A stretch of DNA of 64,000 nt, taken from Tetmemena sp. SeJ-2015. Lineage: Eukaryota; Ciliophora; Spirotrichea; Sporadotrichida; Oxytrichidae. The notes below the pieces were generated by a model, which did no database searches, was not told the origin of the DNA, and was given only the letters and a program-made list of their open reading frames with translations. The stretch is from assembly GCA_027382625.1 (NCBI GenBank), contig JAJKFJ010021850.1, positions 1 to 64,000 of the forward strand, written 5' to 3'. Of this stretch, positions 1-10,518 are shown one piece after another. The position numbers and the translations under genes were made by a program. Within the stretch, counting starts at the first letter, position 1. Each line of letters begins with the position of its first letter.

Positions 1-2
1 AC

Positions 3-500
3 TTTGAGTATGGATGTAATGAAATGTCTCTGGCTCATCATTTAGTCTTTGAAAACATGCCTGAGGTTTTAGAATATATTTGCGTCAGGAATCCTATGTG
101 TTTAACCTACCAGGATATTCATACTATGGCGAATAGTTTGATTTTGGCCTTATATTTGAGTCATATTGACTGCATTCATTTAATTTAATGCATTCTAGTG
201 CTTTTGAGGAATTCCTACATTTTTGAGATTGAAGATGTTCAGCATACTAGCCAGACATCAGAGCTGAAAGATTTTAAGACTCCATATAAATTCAGAAGTA
301 AAATCTATAGAGACAGATTCAGTTCTCTACTTAAAAAATGGGGAGAAGAAACGAAAGAGAAACTTTAAAAAGCCTCTCTAACGCAAGAAGAGCATAAATA
401 AATTTAGTAGGAGGCTATGAAGTTAAATGAGTGCAGATAAATCCTCTTTCAAAAGCTCTATTTTAACATTGAATAAATGTAACTTATAAGAATATCTTGA
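3..500 (+). CDS. 3' end of an unknown protein (partial)
   Basis: Read with TAA/TAG as Gln, frame 3 is open from the window edge to a TGA at 498-500, giving about 166 residues. The N-terminal part is hydrophobic and helical (motif [20 protein letters not shown]). The C-terminal part is charged and Gln-rich with many TAA/TAG codons, which supports real coding. I do not recognise a family. Its 3' end overlaps the reading frame of the opposite-strand TTLL gene, so one of the two probably ends or jumps at an undetected rearrangement boundary here. Confidence 0.5.
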
Positions 501-1680
501 GAGGATTGCAACTGGTGACCAAGACATAAATTCGAAGATCGAATTTCAATTTATCCAACAAATACGGATTTTTAATGTACTTCTGCACTATCAATATTTA
601 CTTCTTCTCTTAGTCTTATTATGATAAATGATTCATCACATCATCAAGCTTGCTAGTCATAAATATCCCCTTGCCCTAGCTTAGACCATCAGGCTTGCAT
701 ATCAGATATGGAGGCTGATCTCCTTTGCTGAGATAGTATTGCTTCAACTTTCTAGAGTCCTTGGGGAGTATCCAAGTCTTAGGAAAGAAGTTATAGTCTA
801 TAGGATGAGCTTTCTTCATTTTTAGTAAATTCTTAGCGAGCATTCCTTTCCTAGTGATTTGATACATACTTGGAAAGTGATTGACCTTTTAGAAGGGCTT
901 CAAGCTTTGAATTTTCTCAGCTGATATAGCAATGTCATTCCAATAAATATCAAAGTCCTCTTGATAGTAAAGTGGGTCAGCTATTACCTACCATCCCATT
1001 TCCAAAGCACAGTCTTTGATGATGTTATACTTCGTATCTAAAAGCCGATTTATTTCAACAAAACTTACTAACCAAGTTGATCTTGATAACGTTCTTGACC
1101 TTTCCTAATTAGCTAACTGTTTGAGAAAACATGCTTCCCTTTTTCTAAGCAACCTAACCTTCTTTATCCTTGCTTCTAACATTACTTCGAGATCTCACTT
1201 CATTTTCAAGAATGCTACTATTCTTGTTCTTGCTCTTATTATTAATCATACCCTGTGGAGAAGACCCTCCTTTCTTGTTAATTTTTAATACCTCATTTCC
1301 TCTTGATGGCTTCTGAGATACACTCTATCTTTTCTTCTCAATCCTTTCCTAGTTCATCTTTATAGGTTCTATCTTTTCATTATTTTGCTCCTCTATTGCG
1401 ATATGAGGAGAGGTCTCTTTTTATTCCTCCTATTAATCGTTTGAGTTTCTTATGTCCATGTCGATAGCAAGTCTTAGATGTCTGAATTTTGAAGTGATGT
1501 CTTTGACATTTCATATTTGCTAGGAAGTATTTTATTTGAATTTTAGGTGTTAGTTTACGAATGACTTGCCTAGAGGGATGAGCTTTTCATTCTGGACTTG
1601 TCTTTGTTTTAGGGCGGCAGACTAATATTGGGAGAAGCAGGGGACAAAAGCGGCTTGCTGTTACTGTTTTTATTTTTCAT
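501..1680 (-). CDS. Tubulin-tyrosine-ligase-like (TTLL) family protein, C-terminus not found
   Basis: Members of the TTL family ligate glutamate, glycine or tyrosine onto tubulin tails in cilia and cortical microtubules. From an ATG at 1680-1678 there is a basic, Ser/Asn/Gln-rich disordered leader of about 200 residues. A 32-nt intron (GTAAGT...TTTTAG, about 1045-1076) follows. Then come TTL-fold blocks in order: [40 protein letters not shown] and [12 protein letters not shown]. These match the TTL ATP-grasp core (K and D of ICKPD, and the DLRIYV strand). The reading frame changes at least once in the leader (near 1500) and family similarity stops after about position 520, where the rest of the ligase core should be. 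The remaining exons are therefore absent or separated from this locus, as expected for a truncated or scrambled germline precursor. Family assignment is firm; the substrate is not predictable. Confidence 0.8.
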
Positions 1681-1823
1681 ATCTAAATATAGAGAATTAA
1701 ATAATTTTGAACACTTAATTATGATAGGGGAAGAGAATTGTTCATTTATTTATATAATAGAATAAGATTTGTTGAATCCCTTTGACTTAATTTAAAAACT
1801 ATAATCATTTGGTATTTGGGTTA

Positions 1824-2626
1824 ATGTAAAAGTGTCTAGACCCTAATTACAAAAAGGGAGAAGAGTTTTCCTTAAGAACTTACTCAGCCACCCAAGAGTC
1901 AACCTACCTAGTTGTAATTAATTATATCCCTAATTCATTTATGTTATCAGTTCAAAAATGTAGCAAGACTATTTATAACTTATTTATAATTTTTTATCGC
2001 TTTTGAAGGAACTCACATCCCATATCGAGAACAACTTTGGAGAAGTGAAAAATTCTTTCTTCCTTGACGATCCTGAGTTCTATACAATGGATGATGTAAA
2101 AAAGGAGTATCATTTGCAAGATTGCGTAATTGTACAAATGGTAAACCTCATGGATGCTTTATTGTGTAAAAATAAGATGGATCATCTCTCCTTCTATGGC
2201 AGAAAGTAAGTTACATAAATTCTTTAAAATTACATTCTGATGTACAGACTATATGTGTAATATGATCCAGACAGAGAAAGCTTAGAAGACACAAGATCAA
2301 AGTTAGATCTTAGATTTCAAAGAGTTCAAGAGAGAATCAGTTAACTGCAGTAGCAATAATTTAAAGACAAGTCTCGATCAGCACAAGAACAATAGGAAGA
2401 TAAGTATATCAACATATAAGAAGATAGAATCGCTCAAAGTCAAATTAAGAAGGTGGAATAACTGCTTTCGCAAAGCAAAAGTCTAAAGCAATAACTTTAC
2501 GAAACCAAACAAAGAGACTAAGAAGCAAGGAGAAAGTAAATGGTGGTCTTCAATAAAAAGGAGAAAAGAAAGAAGAATAAGGAGTATAAGGAAAGGAATA
2601 CTATGAAGAAGAGAATTCAGATTTGA
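1824..2626 (+). CDS. RBM48-like RNA-binding protein
   Basis: RBM48 is an RRM-type protein that acts with ARMC7 in minor-intron splicing in animals and plants. The start ATG at 1824 is followed by RTYSATQESTYLVVINYIP, the family's first strand. After an IES (1941-2002) the protein continues LLKELTSHIENNFGEV, then CVIVQMVNLMDALLCKNKMD and FYGRKLYVQYDPDRESLEDT. The last block corresponds to the diagnostic RBM48 strand followed by '.YAPE.E..EETR.KL'. A GT-AG intron (about 2208-2249) splits the RRM. The C-terminal 100 residues are a Gln/Lys-rich coiled coil ending at TGA 2624-2626. Without removing the IES the frame hits TGA just before the RRM helix. Assignment is by recalled family motifs only. 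Confidence 0.7.
1941..2002 (+). other. Candidate IES (62 bp) in the RBM48-like gene
   Basis: AT-rich, not bounded by GT-AG, with a minimal TT direct repeat at its borders. Dropping it joins ...NSF to LKELTS in frame and restores the RBM48 motif order. The pointer is very short, so the exact cut could move by a base. Confidence 0.6.
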
Positions 2627-2699
2627 TAAAATGTACTTATCCTTAATTGAAAATCTTCATACTTCCGATTAGATAAAGTGATTAAATTATAAATTTTAG

Positions 2700-3288
2700 A
2701 TGAAATTAGTTCTAACATGGCTTTTGCTCACTTTTCAAATTCTCAGCATTGTTGAAAGAGTAAGAGGAGCAGCTTATGAAATCACTTCCTTTAATGACTA
2801 TTGTGTGAAATGCACCTACTTCAACTACGTCTACTGCTACCTTAACAACAAGTGCTTCTCTCAAGACCCTGGCTTCTGTTTGCAAGTAAGAGATAACATC
2901 AACGAGTGCTCCACAACTGCAGATAGCTTTTTAAAACTATATTTTTGGAGATACTCCCATCACCATTAAAATTAAAGATGCAAATGTGGGAGCTGGAAAC
3001 TTCGGAGCACTCACAGAGTGGATTCCAGCAGACACTTTCACGATATTTATCTTCCAAAACTAAGTATCAGGTGGGCTTCCTGCTCGCGTCAGACTCTCAT
3101 ATAAATCAACGAATCTAAAGTTCTACTACGCTCCTTCTCTAGCAGCAACTACCAATACAGATCTTAAGAGAGTTGGTTACAACGATGAGGTTACTATTCT
3201 AACTGGAACCTTTTCTTATTTTAAATACCAATTACTATTGATAGTAATTTTTGAATTTTACATCATTTAACTATTTTTATTTTATTGA
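2700..3288 (+). CDS. Secreted Cys-rich protein, unknown family
   Basis: Starts with a clear signal peptide (MKLVLTWLLLTFQILSIVE) followed by a Cys-rich segment (CVKCTYFNYVYCYLNNKC, FCLQ). At about 2930-2946 a T5-A9-T5 block shifts the frame. The next frame reads GDTPITIKIKDANVGAGNFG and ADTFTIFIFQNQVSGGLPAR, a beta-rich ectodomain. Ciliates carry families of such secreted or surface proteins. The frame change may be a tiny IES, although strict excision between the T5 runs (14 bp) does not fit the frame, so a homopolymer sequencing error is equally possible. After about 3215 the frame becomes AT-rich and hydrophobic up to TGA 3286-3288 and may no longer be genuine coding. No function is assigned. 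Confidence 0.6.
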
Positions 3289-3888
3289 ATACTTCATGGT
3301 TGTAAACACAGAGAATTTAAGGGATAGTTTTTATTTGGAATATTAGGCAGCTCTACACTTATCATCAACTATTTCAGTTATGATTAAAAATATATGTAAA
3401 ATTTTCTTTGCCACTAGCATGCTAATTGCTTTATTTTGATAACATTCAATGTTCCTTGTAAATTTAAAAGAAAGCAGGTAATAATTAATTTGATTACTCG
3501 CAAATTTATTAAAAAATTAAAGCATTAGAAAGTTTAAGACAGAAAATAATATGTGAAATCAATATAAAAAGTATAAATTAGACCTCTGTACTCCTCCTAT
3601 ATAAGCTTCAGTTATCAGCAGCAAAGCTAATCCAAAACACATTTAAATCATTCAATTTTAATTGAATGAACGTAGCTTTCTTCTTTAAAATGTTTAGTAT
3701 AATTACTCTATTCATTCTTTGAGTACACAATATCCTTTAATTAATATTTTCTGCCGCTCTCCTTTAAATTATTCTAATTGAGAGAAAAAATATCAAAATA
3801 AAATTTAGACTTCTTTTTAAATTTCTGATTCTCATATAATTATCATTTGTACATTTTTAATGAATGGGGTTAATGAAATGAGGTTTGA
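3289..3888. other. AT-rich spacer, nothing recognised
   Basis: No open frame with coding character on either strand. It is likely intergenic or germline-limited spacer. Confidence 0.5.
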
Positions 3889-5547
3889 ATGGCTCTCAAA
3901 GACAGGTTTATTGTTGGTGCTTGCCTGAACCAGATAGGAGAAAATGAAATTTTGCTTTTGAGTTGAAATTAATAATAATTAAGTTAAATTATCGTCCAAT
4001 ATAAAATTAAGAGAGACTATCTCCTCCCCCCCATAAATTTGAATGCCTTGTGAAGCTTAAACCCAGACAGAGTACAGTCTCTCCGATATTGAGAGACTTG
4101 AAGACCTCAAATCGGTTCTCAAAAATTATAATATACTCTTTTTAAGTTCTGTTTGATGCAAAATAAAGAGTGGAGTACTTTGTGCGGGAAAGTACCTCAC
4201 TCAAAGAACTCAAACGAAAAATAGGTGAACTTTACTTTGAGGAAGTCCGACTCAAACCCCACGCCTCCAGATTAAGCAAACTTTAGTCATTTATTGCCAG
4301 AATCTTAATTCATATGGGAATTCAATAATGATTAGACTTAATCTTTTCTTAAAAGTGTATGATAGCTTGAAGATATAGAAGTATAATCCAAAACTCTTGC
4401 AAGAAAAGGGGAAATAAATTATCGACCCCATCAATTTACTAACCCAACTCTTAAATTTCATTTCTTCATTTAAAATTCTTTATTCAACAGTCAGAGCGCT
4501 TGATGAGGAAGCGAAGCGCTAAAATAACTTCGAAGAGAGGTAATAAAGCCGACCAGAAGCTCAAAAATTGGGTCGAAGAAGAGCAAATACTGATAAATGA
4601 CTGCGAGATTAAGATAAAACGTTCTAAAATAATAGAGCAAAATTATTAAACATTTAATTGCACAATCAATAGCGACAAATCATTTTAAAAAGCTGAAGAA
4701 GAATCGCAAAAGCAGCCCGACCAAAGTGAAGATAATTCCCTCTGCTAGGGCCCTAACTCTAGCTATCAGAGGTTTGAGAGTATGATTTGTGATCCAGAGG
4801 CATCGTAAATGATTTCTGACAACTTAGTAGGCCAGAAATTGGCCCAATTTTGCAATGAAAATAACTCTAATAACTATTCGGGGGCAGAGTAAGAATATTT
4901 GGACTCTTCTACTAATTCTACTTCACAACTCCCATCTGCACCCATATCTTAATCTCTTAATATTTTAGTGCTTATCTACAGGAACTAAGTCTTAGAGTTT
5001 TGCGAAGCCTATGTCTTTCTCTATGAAGAATCTAATTGACAATGTTTATTATAATATTTAAGAAACTTTTAAAAGATATAGCAAGACTTATGTTAAGAAT
5101 TGTCTTAAATTACCTCTTATTGAGTTTTTTAATTTAATGGGTTACAAATAGATTCTTTTGAGCACACTAATCCGTTGTAAAATAAGAGTGACTTCTTTTA
5201 GCTTAAATCCGAAGCGCGTAGTACAGTCTAGATTTGTTCTGATAATTCTTGTCAGAGACTTAATCTTCCCTAACCACTAAAAATTTATAACCCTTAGCTG
5301 TAAATATCTATCTATCTTTCTCTATTTATTTATTCAGCTGGCGAACTCCCATCCAAAGCTCAAAACTCTGAATGTAATGACTTCTTTAATTATATTTTAG
5401 TATACTACTAATAATTCTAGAAGCCACAAATAGTTCAGAAATGCTTAGAATATTTTTATACATCAAATCAATGAAAAAGTGGAGCTGGATGGGCTCCCAA
5501 AGGAAATCTTAAAAATAGATGGCCCTTTAATGGAAAAGTCTGCGTGA
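3889..5547 (+). CDS. Unknown protein, multiply interrupted
   Basis: Several coding-looking blocks follow one another on this strand in different frames. They are MALKDRFIVGACLNQIGENE (3889), SLSDIERLEDLKSVLKNY (about 4080), VEYFVRESTSLKELKRKIGE (about 4170), IIDPINLLTQLLNFISSFK (about 4420), a Ser/Gln-rich acidic stretch (4560-4960), and FCEAYVFLYEESN joined through a 19-bp IES to IQETFKRYSKTYVKNCLKL. The frame then stays open to TGA 5545-5547. The helical middle (NFISSFKILYSTVRALDEEA) is faintly like the C-terminal end of a formin FH2 domain, but I would not assign it. The start is uncertain. The many frame shifts suggest further IESs or short introns that I could not place. Confidence 0.45.
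5037..5055 (+). other. Candidate IES (19 bp), pointer TAAT
   Basis: TAAT at 5033-5036 and again at 5052-5055 bracket the segment, which contains an in-frame TGA. Removing one repeat plus the interval joins YEESN to IQETFKRY in frame. There are no GT-AG borders. Confidence 0.65.
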
Positions 5548-5754
5548 AAGTTTGCAAAAATAGGTTGATTTTGTGTTAAAACCCTCTAAAATATATTAAT
5601 TTCTACTTAAATAGATGATTACTCCACCTCGCACCTTTTTTCTCTCTGAGACAAAATATTTTTTTAACAAGTATTTAGTCTATGATAATCCCAATCAATA
5701 TGGATCTATACAACACCATTCAAACTTCAACTCATAGGCTATTTGTAAAATAAA

Positions 5755-7197
5755 ATGCTTGTTTTTTAAATGTCTTTATCATTAAGTATAATAGCAGGCT
5801 ATCTCCTCCAAGAAGTAAATTCACTCCTCTGAGAGCAAGTAGATCCCCAGCAGGCAGAAGAAATTCTAGATCAGCTACTAAAAGAAATCTATCTCAATCC
5901 AAAAGCAAAACTAGAAATACGAGACCCACCACTTTAGTAAGTAGTTACACCCAAGCCTAACTACAGATGAACTAAAACCCTTATCTTGACAGACCTTACT
6001 AATCAAATATCAATCAACATCAGTAGCAGTCAACCTATTCAACAGGTGGTTATCAAAATCACAATCCTGACTTGTAAGTTCCGCAAACTTAGAGAGAAAA
6101 TAGAATAAGGAACTACATCTCAATCGATGGAGAAGCATAAGGACTCAATTTCAGTGCCTAAAAGTCAGAAGGATTTGGCAGATAGCCAGACTACAACTCG
6201 AACTATAAGAAGTCTTTTCACAATAACGTACTTCTCAAAGAGTGGAGGTATCTGCCGCTATTAAACTTTATAATGCTTGTGTGCAATTATATTTGAGAGA
6301 CAGATGCTTTGGTCTAGATAAAAGGACAAGAAGACACAAAACTTGAAGGAAGATTAGGAAATCAGTGCTTTGAAGGAGATTACTTTCAAACCTTACCTAT
6401 TTGAGAGAAAGAACTCTTTATCTAGCAAAAGATAACAGCATAGTAGTGTATCCAGAAAAGAAACAAGATACTCAGACATTCACAAAAATAAAAAACCCTA
6501 AGCCTCGCCAAATAAGCAGAGGCAATAATCCAGCAAGGCAGAGGGAAATAATAAAAGCATGCTTTCTCCAAGTCAGCAACCCTACTTTTCTAGCAAAGAT
6601 ATGATGACTACTTCTCCGAGGGCTAATCCTTTTTCAAGCGGAAGGTTTAGTGTGCAAAATCTATAGCTTACCTCTCCACCTTAATTGTACTAATCATACC
6701 AGACTAATGACATGAGATCTCCTTAGAGAAGAAATTTGGTTTCAGATTTTGCGAGCAATCACAAACCTGAAAACAAAGTCCCCACACTCTCTGGCTAATA
6801 CTAGAAGCTAATGAGTTAAAATGAGAGCATGCCTAATTTGAAAAATTATCAACCGTTAAGAACTAATAGTAGAAATAAGCAACAAGAGCTCAGAGAGATT
6901 TAAACGCAGCAGTAATACAATTCAACGAACTCCTAGAATTAATATAATTCACTGAATAGAGTTATAAATATCTAAAAAGTTGAAGACAGCTATGCTCAAA
7001 ATGAAACTTAAAAAGAAGCAACTCATCAAATGTTAAAATCTGAAGTAAAGTAGTAGCAATACAATTCGAATTTAAATTCTTCTTAATCCACAATGGCTGG
7101 AGCCACCAATGAAAAAATGGTACAAAGTGCTCTCTAACTTGGAGATGACTATTACCTAAAGATGTATCAACAAGCCAATAATAACTAGTTACTTTGA
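5755..7197 (+). CDS. Unknown disordered Ser/Gln-rich protein
   Basis: Start ATG at 5755 followed by a 26-nt GT-AG intron, then YNSRLSPPRSKFTPLRASRS and a long disordered part rich in S, N, Q, R and Y. A second 29-nt intron (about 6210-6238) joins NYK to KVEVSAAIKLYNACVQLYL, the only segment with ordered character. After a one-base frame discrepancy near 6318 (an A-run, possibly a sequence error) the frame runs through KPYLFERKNSLSSKRQQHSS to MYQQANNNQLL and TGA at 7195-7197. It contains dozens of TAA/TAG Gln codons. No family is recognised; the composition resembles basal-body or cytoskeletal scaffold proteins of ciliates, which is only a guess. Confidence 0.55.
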
Positions 7198-7308
7198 AAT
7201 TTATTTAATATGACTAACATTGTTCTGTTAATATTCTTTCCTCATATTGTATCTTGATACTCTCTTTACATGTGATAGAATTTCTATTTTTTGCAATTTA
7301 TTTTGAAA

Positions 7309-8143
7309 ATGAAGGCTCCAACTTATGTAGACACCAGCAAATTAAAGCAGTTTCAGCAAGATATGTAAGCCCCTCCCTCTAATCTTTTTAACTTCCAAAT
7401 TTTTCAGTGACCGTAAGAAGCACCAGCAGAATCTTGAGATGATTCAAAAAGCGAAGTATTTGTCCTCAAACGCAGGAGTTGATCTAGAGGAAGATCTCAA
7501 GCGCAGGAAGGAAGAGAAAAAGAAGACTAATGAATTTCTAACTCAGGAGAGGAATCTAGAAATCAAACCATGCTTTTTGCATTTTTAATTTAATTATCAA
7601 CAGAGATAACCAGGTGCTACTAAATAAATTGGTTGAGATCTCTGCTGGAAAGTGGTCCATGATTAAGAAAGACAAGGAAGCGGGAAAACTAGCGCCAGGC
7701 CCTAAGAGCTTGAATCTAGGCTTCAGGAAAAAGGAGACTGAGAGGATAGAGAAAGAGAACCACGCCTTCGCAAAAAGATTATTCGACAAATAGGCTGTGC
7801 TCAGCAAAAAGAGACTGGACGATGACTACAGAAATCAACAACAGTATAAGAAGCAGATCATGAAACTGAAAAAATGGGATGCGATTCTTTTTTGTATTTT
7901 AGAAAAAGAAGAAGCCAGAAAAAAGAGGACTGAATGGATTAGCAAGTGAGCAGCAGCTGTCTCAAATAAGGAGCAAGTCAGTGGATGATAGAAACAACTA
8001 AGAAAATTTAAAAATAAATTTAAAATGAGGAAGAGGAGAAGCAAATAGAGTAGACTGAGCAAGAAGTAAATGCCGGTAGTGCAATTTAGGCAAATGAAAA
8101 CTTAAATATACTTAGGAATTTAATGCGTGATCGAGGGTAATGA
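7309..8143 (+). CDS. CFAP97/Hemingway-like axonemal protein
   Basis: CFAP97-domain proteins are needed for sperm and cilium axoneme maintenance. ATG 7309, MKAPTYVDTSKLKQFQQDM, a GT-AG intron (about 7367-7409), then DRKKHQQNLEMIQKAKYLSS. The conserved core appears only after removing an IES: ERNLEINRDNQVLLNKLVEI, then SLNLGFRKKETERIEKENHA and FAKRLFDKQ. The repeated 'R.I..EN..L..RL' pattern is the CFAP97 signature. A second IES follows KKQIMKL. The acidic/Lys-rich tail has one more probable GT-AG intron (about 7979-8027) and ends at TGA 8141-8143. It has about 230 residues, small like CFAP97D proteins. Confidence 0.65.
7567..7600 (+). other. Candidate IES (34 bp), pointer ATCAA
   Basis: ATCAA occurs at 7562-7566 and 7596-7600. 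Excision gives GAA-ATC-AAC-AGA and the in-frame motif LEINRDNQVLLNKL, exactly at the CFAP97 core. The interval has no GT...AG and would otherwise shift the frame. Confidence 0.8.
7874..7907 (+). other. Candidate IES (34 bp), pointer AAAAA
   Basis: A-runs at 7869-7874 and 7903-7907 bracket the segment. Excision fuses MKLKK to KKPEKRGLNGLA, the frame that stays open. The unprocessed frame stops after WISK. The A-run pointer leaves a small ambiguity in the exact cut. Confidence 0.65.
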
Positions 8144-8160
8144 AAACTAAGATCAAGAAT

Positions 8161-8640
8161 GAGCAGGTCTTTAAAAAGTGATATATAATAATTGGCTGAT
8201 TAAATATAGCTTAAATTATTTATTAATGGTTGGAGAAGGCGGTATGCAAATCTCTGTGAAGACCCTCACTTTAGGCCAAGGTTGTGAGTAGTATGTTTGA
8301 ATGCCATCCTTAGGTTGTTTGTGTTAGCAGTTGAGTGTAGACTCCTTCTGAATATTATATTCACTCTGGGTTTTTTGTTCTTATTGAAGATGTTTCTGAT
8401 TACGAAAGTGCCAAAAGTGTTCATGACTTGAATTCTTTAGCTCAAATGTTTTAGTTGCCATCGTAGAAGCGTGCCTAATAGTAGTGAGTGTTACCTTCCT
8501 TGTCTTGGATCTTGGCTTTGAAAAAGTTAAGTTTTAGGATTGTAGTGTTGAGTTTGTTTGTTCTCTCGATCTCCTTGTTCTTGATGTAGTGGAGGTCGTT
8601 AAGGCAGACATTTAAATTAACAAATTAAGCAAATTTAAAA
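8161..8640 (-). CDS. Possible small unknown gene
   Basis: Two frames look coding. One reads DLHYIKNKEIERTNKLNTTI and KAKIQDKEGNTHYYQARFYD (about 8580-8450), and another reads NTFGTFVIRNIFNKNKKPRV (about 8400-8340). They would need one IES or intron between them near 8440-8410. An alternative frame is open from an ATG at about 8611 to TGA near 8161 but has poorer amino-acid composition. No family is recognised. Treat the borders as approximate. Confidence 0.35.
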
Positions 8641-8882
8641 CGTAATATATTAGGAGTATCTAGTCAAAGAGCTCAATCAAATGTATTTCTAAGAATAACC
8701 TCTCACGATTTTCTTTTAGATTCTCTAGTATACTGAGCAAGTTAATAATTGACGATAATATTACAATTATTTTTTATTTAAGTTTCAAATTAAATAAAGT
8801 TGGCAGAAGTATAATGAGAAAGATTTTAGGATCTGATCATAATGATTTAAGTAAAGAGTAATTACATAAAATATTTAAGCTA
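8641..8882. other. AT-rich intergenic spacer
   Basis: No coding character was seen. It separates a doubtful gene from the 3' end of a phosphatase-like gene. Confidence 0.5.
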
Positions 8883-10485
8883 TCAATTGCACACTTCAAT
8901 TTATTGATCTTACTAGCACTTAGTTGTCTTAATTTGTTGTAATTTTGATATATAAAGAGGGTTTCTTAAGTTATAAAAATTGATGAGTTCCCAAAGTGCT
9001 TCATGCTCACTGAAGAGTTTTGTGGTATCTTACATTTCCTATTCACTTAGATTTTCTCTACACTTATTTTCAATAAAATCAGGATTATTTCTATCACTAT
9101 TCTGATAAACTCTTGATTCCAAAAAGTAATATAGTTCCTGCATGCTTATATCTAAGGCTTCCTCTTCTCTCATTACTTAGCTTTGAACTACTCTCTCTTC
9201 TTTTGAATGCTCCTTAACTATAAACCTCACCTTATAGTTTTTGAATCTATGCACTTTGTCTTCTTCAGTGTAGAATTCGATGAAGAGAGCAGACCCTGGC
9301 TCAAGCCGTGTAACATTATGAAGCCCTAGTCCTTCAAGGAAGACTGAGAGAGTTTCTGCGTGAGCAGCATAGTGGATGAATTTTGGGAATTCAGGTGGCT
9401 TATTTTTGGGAAGATTTTAATGGAAGTGCATCTTAAAATACTTAGACCAGATGGGCTTGGTGTCGAAGAAATCATCATGCATTATAATGTGGATGAACTC
9501 CTGAATTTGCCTTAGAAACTCGTAAGATCCAACTTTCCAGAGGTCTTCATGACCATAGCCCTTGAAGTATAATTTAGAATCGCAGAGGGCATCGCAATAA
9601 GAAATTAAGATGTTAAATACTTGATGTCCACTTCTTCATATTCAAAATTCAGTTTGAGGCCATCTAAATCAGCCCATTAGATATATCCACAAAGTTGAAT
9701 TAGTTGCTTCGGTGATGAGAGGTTTTACCATCCAACGAGCTCAGAAAGTCTATCAACAAATTTATTAGAAAGGTACTCTTGGAGATATCTATACTATTGT
9801 GAGACTTTCATTGAGCTCTTTACTTTTTATTTAAATTGAGTAAGTATTTTAAACTTGGCCGAATCTTTCGCAGTTTTCATCATCTACGTGCAGAAGATAG
9901 TCATGCGTTGCATTCACTTGATGGATGAGGAACTTCTACCCACATTTGTCCTCTTCACTCACACTATTCTCTAATTATTATTCCTCTTTGCATTATCTCG
10001 CGTCTTTTCTCGATTACTTAAGATAGTCTTCTTCTGCCAATCCTTTGCCCTCATATTTCTAGAAGTCCAAAGGATGGGGAAAGTTATCAGGATACATGCC
10101 CATCAGCTGATAGAGTGCAGACAGATAAGTTCTATCCAGGTAAGTAGTTTGAACGTAAGTTTCCCTCTCATCATACATCTACTTCAAATAGTTTATTAGT
10201 GATAAGTAAAACAAAATTAAAGTTTCCCTTCAGGATATACTTCTCCCTGATGTATTCCCCCAATTCAAAATGCTAACTTCTGCCTTTGGAAGTGAGCTGA
10301 GATGTTTCTTTAAAGTTCTCGTCTTCTTTCAAGGCGAGGTTGAAAATTTTACCAGGGGACCTTGCCCCATGCCTTGAAACTTCTACCACTAATTTCAATT
10401 CTTCTACTACCTCTCGTGATAAGCAAAGCTAGGATAAAGTTAAAATGCCTTGCAGATAAACGAAAGCTTAAAGATTGATTTTCAT
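8883..10485 (-). CDS. Histidine acid phosphatase-like protein (RHG present, HD altered)
   Basis: Branch-2 histidine phosphatases are secreted or lysosomal phosphomonoesterases using RHG...HD motifs. ATG at 10485-10483 starts a signal peptide (MKINLQAFVYLQGILTLSQL), then VVEVSRHGARSPGKIF, the N-terminal catalytic RHGxRxP. A 31-nt GT-AG intron (about 10200-10230) leads to the conserved YVQTTYLDRTYLSALYQLMG block. Another intron lies near 9840-9876. An IES at 9614-9627 is removed to give EVDILISYCDALCDSKLYF. The C-terminal proton-donor motif reads YAAHAETLSVFLEGLG: the His is present but the usual Asp is Ala. The gene ends at TGA 8885-8883. Adjacent and co-oriented with a paralogue starting 34 bp upstream of this ATG. 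It is possibly catalytically impaired. Confidence 0.8.
9614..9627 (-). other. Candidate IES (14 bp), pointer ACATC
   Basis: On the minus strand ACATC repeats 14 bp apart (plus-strand GATGT at 9609-9613 and 9623-9627). Removing 14 bp joins EEVD to ILISYCDAL in frame. The unprocessed frame is shifted. Confidence 0.7.
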
Positions 10486-10518
10486 TTTAAAAGTTATAAT
10501 TAATTTAATTGTTAATTC

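Noticed and set aside
10150..10250. GGGAAACTT direct repeat in the RHG-containing phosphatase gene as an IES pointer
   Set aside because: Excision between these repeats puts the conserved TTYLDRTYLSA block out of frame; a 31-nt GT-AG intron in the same place gives the correct frame.
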